64,000 nt of DNA from Sipunculus nudus. Lineage: Eukaryota > Annelida > Sipuncula > Golfingiida > Sipunculidae. The notes beneath the pieces were generated by a model, which was not told the origin of the DNA, did no database searches, and saw only the letters and a program-made list of their open reading frames with translations. The translations under genes and the position numbers were made by a program. The stretch spans positions 32,119,558 through 32,183,557 of the forward strand of contig CM049310.1 of NCBI GenBank assembly GCA_026874595.1, given 5' to 3'. Shown here piece after piece: positions 59,050-64,000 of the stretch (positions are counted from its first letter, which is position 1; the number at the start of each line of letters is the position of its first letter).

Positions 59050-61540
59050 CAAACTCTTTTAAAAAACTCCTTATTTTTAACCACTTTGCTTTCTTATTCA
59101 TTCTTGTCAAGCTATGCCTGTAGATGTACCTATAAAGATTATCTTTGTGACCAGGTATATACAGATGCAACGAATCCTTAAATAATGCTAATCCTTATAC
59201 ATGGCCAGTCATTAGATGGCAGACGAAGTATACTGTGGTTATGCGGTCGGACGTTAAGGCCTCAGTTAATAAATGTCCTTATTCATAGCATATAAGCGTC
59301 CATGAACGGGTTTCTTAATGACCCGTTATCGGGTTATCGAGTAGCGTTACATCGGCGAGTTTCCGATAAATGGAGCTACGATGGACTGGACATATTTCTT
59401 GCAACGTAATTTTTTTCTCAGCAATTGATTAAGATACAATTTGAAGAAGGCCATATCTGGACAGTTGTCTCGCGGCCAATAGAGGATAATACATTCATCA
59501 AATCAGTTGTTTTGTTCAATATGAAATGATAATAAACTGAAAATGACTACAACCCTTAATCCTAATGCACAGGAATTGTTTGATAATCATTAATATAATC
59601 TTTAATAGTTTAAGGTACACCTTGTTATAATTAATTTATTATCGTTGATTTTGAGTGATTCTAAATATCTATTTACAGTTTTTTGAATGCACAATAACAG
59701 ACTATGCTGAAAGGTGAATTAGTAGAATATATATTTCTTTTTCTACAATAAATTTATAGTTCGAAATAAATGTATTTCTTTGATCTCTATGTGGCCTGCT
59801 TTTCTTATCACGACATTTTTTCAGGTCCCTATCAAAAGCAAAATTGATTCGGTCAGAATATGTGTACAGCAACAAATTTTACGGTTCGAACCGTGTATCT
59901 TTAAAGAAATCATATACAAGCATGTACAAGTATTTCTTTGATATGGAACGCAACCCAAGTGCAGGCATGTTTAAGGAAGGAGCCGCTTCGGTTCGTGTTT
60001 GCTTGGAATTCCACAAAGCCTTTGATCGTCTTGCGGGAGTTTTAGGTCCACCATTGTAATGTAGTGGCGGGCTTTTAAGGCGCGTGCCTGACCAGGAGAC
60101 GACTGACGCCCCGAGTTTCTCTCGCAGACTTCCACGAGAACCCACTCGACGGCTACCTTTCTTTGTTCTATCCGCTGGTCGTGAGCCGTACTTGAAACAA
60201 TCATTGCGCGTGTACTACTTGAGCATTTCGCTCTTTTATGGAACCTGGATCGTGCTGTTTGGAAAAAGGTATAGAAAAGGTGTTATTCACATAAGTCACG
60301 ATGTGAATAGGCAAGAATTAAGGATTTCAAACAAAACGTGTTTGATCTCTACACAGAGCCAGTGTGCGTTTTTAATTCATAATTAACGGAGTAAAACTCA
60401 AGTTTTGTTGTAGTTTTTCAGCCGTGTACTAGCGAAATTATCTTAGCTCTCCTCTCTTATTTTCAGACAACTTAGGCAACTGTTTCTGTCATGAAGAGGA
60501 AGCATATTACAGTCAGTATGTGAGGTTTTAAATAAATATTAACCAAATCTATATTATCATTTCAATTTAATATTGTCATTATAAATTTTGAGAATGTACA
60601 AAGCAAACATTAAACTGTGCTTAGATATTTATTGATATTGGATATTTCACAAATGTGGTGAAAGGGAAACCCTTTACAACACTGAATGTACCCTGGTCAC
60701 GTGAGGATCAGATACGTCAAGTGCAATGCAAAACTAAAATAAAACAAAAAACAAAAACATATATTGTGCATGAGTGAACAATCAAATACGTGACGAACAC
60801 AAATTGTAGCAGAATATCATACACGCATCCTTGGCGATAAAAAGTTGTTTATTGAGCATGTGCGTGAGAAAGTTTAACTTTTGCCTTAAATCATTTTATT
60901 CCTTTTTTTCCTGTATGATGTGAGTTACACTTTCAACATAGTAAGCCATTAACAAAATCAACAAATACGCCGTGTTTGACAGTTTTAGCGAAGCAATTGT
61001 ATTCGGCACGTGATTTTTATTATGAATTCATGTAAGCATAAGACAAATCACAGCTTTTGTATGTACTGTTATAACGTGCTGGCAATTCGTGTTCGGGCTT
61101 AGGTGATTGTTTTTTGTGGTAAATCTTCCACATATTTGCTGGAATGCCACGTGTAATGGAATACAAAATTTCTTCTTTCATTTTGGTGTGCGGTCCTGTG
61201 GGGACAATTCAGATGTAAACAGATACCTAAAGTATATTCAGCTTTTGTCTTTATGATAAGAATTAATAGAGATATTTCCATTAAGGATTTTTGTTTGTGC
61301 TCCTACAGAATTCATGCATGTTAATTAAGATTCCAGAGGCCCGTACGATTTGTAATGACAAGACTGGAATTAGTGCGTTTGATTCTCGAAATAAAACAGC
61401 ATGTCATCATATATCATGTCTTTTACTAAGTGTAAAAATAAATACGTTTGTTCTACGACACCAAAAAGTCTGGACCTAACATTAACTGCTGGTCTCCTTG
61501 TTTTAGTATGCTGATAAAAAAATACACGCAAGACATAATG
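59050..61540. other. intergenic downstream of osr gene, nothing recognised
   Basis: Short open frames only, without family resemblance. Part may be the 3' UTR of the zinc-finger gene ending at 61549. Confidence 0.45.
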
Positions 61541-61548
61541 TTTGCAAG

Positions 61549-63204
61549 CTATAACGGAGATGAATTTCCGGATGTGATGTCTGTTTTGGTTGTTTCCGGT
61601 AATGACTCACCGGAAGTTACAGTTGCCACTTGATGGCGATTTGTTTTCGCATTCTCAACATAAACAGTCCCATTCTGAATGAGATTCTCATTTTTATCAT
61701 CAGCAGAGGATCTTGTGCTGTGTGATTGAGTTACTGCAAACCTCCTCTCCATCTGCTCTAACTGATGTTTGGTGAGATGTTCTCGGAGCTCTGAACGGAG
61801 AGTGAAGCTTGCGTCACAGATGTCGCAGCGATATAATGCCTCCTGAAAATGATACAATAAAAATGGATGTCTTTACAAATTACACTGTCGTGCTACTTGA
61901 AAAAGTATAACAAGTTTTAAAACGCCCCTACTTTTTGTCTGTTAATAAGTCTCTCTCCCTCCCTCTCTCACTCTTTCTATCTCTCTCTCTCTGTACAAAA
62001 TTTTTAAATTTAAATAAATGTCCGTACATCTCTCTCAAATTGTTAAACACAAATGATCATATTTAATATATCTTCTTAACAAAATCAAAGAAAACAGACA
62101 GGTGGACAGAAGGACAAAAAATGATATGTTCAATGTTTTGCTTTGATGGCTTTCATTCATACTGAGCTACAGAGAGTGGTCTTTGTACGTCGATATTTTG
62201 CACGGCCTTTTTGTCTGGTAGACCGATTTTCCGTAAGAAAAGCACAAATTGTAACTATTTCTTCTAACTGTTAACTTAATATCAAGGGAACTTATTCGTA
62301 AATCTTTGAAAATTGAAATTAGGTCCGAATTACCCTTCTAGCTACACAGGGAAAACATGTTTTTTAGCACCATGGAAGTGTTTGAGGTGTTGCATATATT
62401 TTCCCCAAAGTTAACTGATACGCAAATTTATTCAATTAAGTTCTCAGATGTGTCTAAAGATTTGGTTACTTTGACCTTTATCCGTTATTTTTGTCAGATT
62501 TGCTCATATTTTGGCGTGTGAAACCAATAACATTTGAGGTGGTGCTTTTTTCCCCTCAAATTTGATACACATATTGATTCGACCTTTTTCTCGGGGCAGT
62601 TTTAAACTTGTGACCGATCTTTAAGGTCAGATTTGTGGATATATAATTTATTTTGTCCTATATTTTAGAGTCGGGGCTCATTTTTAGACCTCAGCATGTT
62701 TATGTGATTAAGGAAAACATACACATATGCCAGGTAGCTCGTTTTTCAGAAAAAATTATTATTCTCTTGTTCAACTTATTAAGAACCTTTTCGAATTTAG
62801 TGTCAGAAGGCCAAAGTCAAGGTTATGTGCAGTTGATCACAATTTGGTTTTCAGATGATTAATTCATTTTGTGAATGTTGGACTACAATGTCATACGCGT
62901 CAGCTGAGCGTCAGGACCCATGAGTAATTTGTAGCTATTACCTGTTGATGCATTGCTTTATGGACCGCTAGAGTTCTGGCCTGACAGAAGCCCTTCCCGC
63001 ACGCAGAGCATTTAAACGGCTTCTCCTTCATATGGATATATCTGTAAAACAGATCATTATGCAAGTATTCAATTGCGTGTCGTATCCAGTCATTTGTATC
63101 CCATCATGCAAGTTATTCCAGGTCTGTTTTTTTTATGTTTTATAACATTCTTATGGTTCGATGTTTGAGACATTATTAGTAACTTTTGAGGATATTCTAT
63201 ACAG

Positions 63205-63239
<35 letters not shown>

Positions 63240-63252
63240 TATATATATACAA

Positions 63253-63317
<65 letters not shown>

Positions 63318-63700
63318 CCGGACTATGAAAAATTGTCATCTCATCGGAGGTGATCGCTTAACCGAAGTGGTCGTTAGGGTTAGGCGAGGTTTTACTGTTT
63401 ATATAAATTAATATTAATGGGTAGAGATATAAGAAAGTAGACGAGAAATGTTTAAGAGTACATGTATTATGTGTTACAGAAACTTACATTATAGGAAATA
63501 AGACCTATAAAGAGAGTCAATGTCTTATTACAAAAAAATTATACCTATGGTCGCGGAGGTGGTCCTGTCTTCTGAAGGCCTTGCCACAGATGTCACACGG
63601 GTACGGCCGCTCGTCCGTGTGTGTCCGCTCGTGAATCAGCAGGTTGTAGGATTTAGTGAACTGACGCTGACAGAACCGGCAGATGTACTCCTTCTTTGCC
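61549..63700 (-). CDS. osr: odd-skipped-related zinc-finger factor, 3' part
   Basis: Nuclear transcription factor of the odd/bowl/OSR family. Three minus-strand exons: 63545-63700, 62942-63041 and 61549-61842, in phase with GT-AG joints. C2H2 fingers in order: [20 protein letters not shown], then [40 protein letters not shown], and [20 protein letters not shown]. The linkers RTHTDERPY and YIHMKEKPF and the helices of fingers 1-3 match OSR proteins closely. After finger 4 there is a polar tail ([20 protein letters not shown]...) that ends SGNSSPL. The first coding exon(s), with the N-terminal half, lie past the window's right edge. The family symbol is inferred; molluscs usually have few paralogues. 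Confidence 0.88.
61950..62000. repeat. CT-rich tract in osr intron
   Basis: Interrupted CT repeats (TCTCTCTCCCTCCCTCTC and similar) in the intron between the last two exons. Confidence 0.8.
62160..62935 (+). repeat. degraded TTAGCTCAG-family element in osr intron
   Basis: It has GAGCTACAGAGAGTGGTC, AGCACAAATTGTAAC, AAATTAGGTCCGAATTACCC and the right end CAGCTGAGCGTCAGGACCC with ATGAGTAATTTGT, in family order. More diverged than the copies at 11761 and 53744. It sits entirely inside the intron between exons 62942-63041 and 61549-61842. Confidence 0.65.
63204..63314. repeat. (TA)n compound microsatellite in osr intron
   Basis: TA dinucleotides with a few interruptions over about 110 bp. Confidence 0.95.
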
Positions 63701-64000
63701 CTGGTCAGACAGGGATGACATTATTTTATATTGTTTGATGACAGTTTTATTTACGTAAATGTGATGAATATGTAGCCAGATTTATATACACGGGCATGTG
63801 AAAGAGCGTATATCATTTATCTTGCAGCGACATGCCTGACGAAAAAATGGTTTTAGCTTTCAGCTGGATTGGAATTTTCGAAACGTCGGAAAATGCTTTC
63901 TGGATAACAGATTTCCAATCAAATCCACACTAGCTCAAACGAAATTTGTATATTCATTTTATGCATAAAGGATCTAATGAGTAAGCAACCCAAATGCATC

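Overview
This window is animal nuclear DNA, most likely from a mollusc (bivalve or gastropod). The signs are intron-split genes with GT-AG junctions, AT-rich intergenic sequence, many (TA)n and (CT)n microsatellites, tRNA-derived SINEs, a LINE, a PIF/Harbinger DNA transposon and dispersed repeats of a kind common in molluscan genomes. The species cannot be fixed from the sequence. Repeats and unrecognised intergenic DNA make up most of the window.

Three host genes can be assembled exon by exon or nearly so. (1) A dermatopontin-like secreted protein on the minus strand (19898-21023, three exons, 169 aa), with two decayed relatives at about 370-1060 and 23640-23910. (2) A GH20 beta-N-acetylhexosaminidase on the plus strand (44884-53360, 13 exons, 594 aa, every splice phase consistent), with an unusual Ser/Pro-rich, hydrophobic C-terminal tail. 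(3) The 3' part of an odd-skipped-related C2H2 zinc-finger gene on the minus strand (61549-63700), whose 5' exons lie beyond the right edge. A Toll-like receptor on the minus strand (29384-31566) is full length in layout (LRRs, membrane span, TIR) but carries two frameshifts and one in-frame stop. Two more TLR fragments lie at 3076-3483 (TIR) and 33100-33640 (LRR).

Layout: 0.4-1.7 kb, decayed dermatopontin copy; 1.75-2.9 kb, ~277-bp tandem repeat with palindromes; 3.1-3.5 kb, TIR relic; 5.7-6.1 kb, inverted SINE pair; about 6.5-17.1 kb, decayed two-gene Harbinger element with nested insertions; 17.1-18.8 kb, G-tract tandem repeat and a MITE-like copy; 19.9-21.0 kb, intact dermatopontin; 23.4-24.1 kb, second decayed dermatopontin; 26.6-27.4 kb, solo LTR; 29.4-31.6 kb, TLR; 33.1-33.6 kb, LRR relic; 36.5-38.7 kb, TIR-bounded transposon; 38.8-44.9 kb, mostly nothing recognisable; 44.9-53.4 kb, hexosaminidase; 53.7-59.0 kb, tandem-repeat element split by an intact-ORF LINE; 61.5-63.7 kb, osr gene.

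The genes do not form a pathway together. The theme of the left half is small lineage-specific families (dermatopontin, TLR) in gene-birth-and-death with heavy transposon traffic. The right half holds two conserved single genes. I saw no convincing undescribed multi-gene system. The most unusual items are the hexosaminidase tail, the TLR with its relics, the linked duplication of the two dermatopontin relics, and the Harbinger element.
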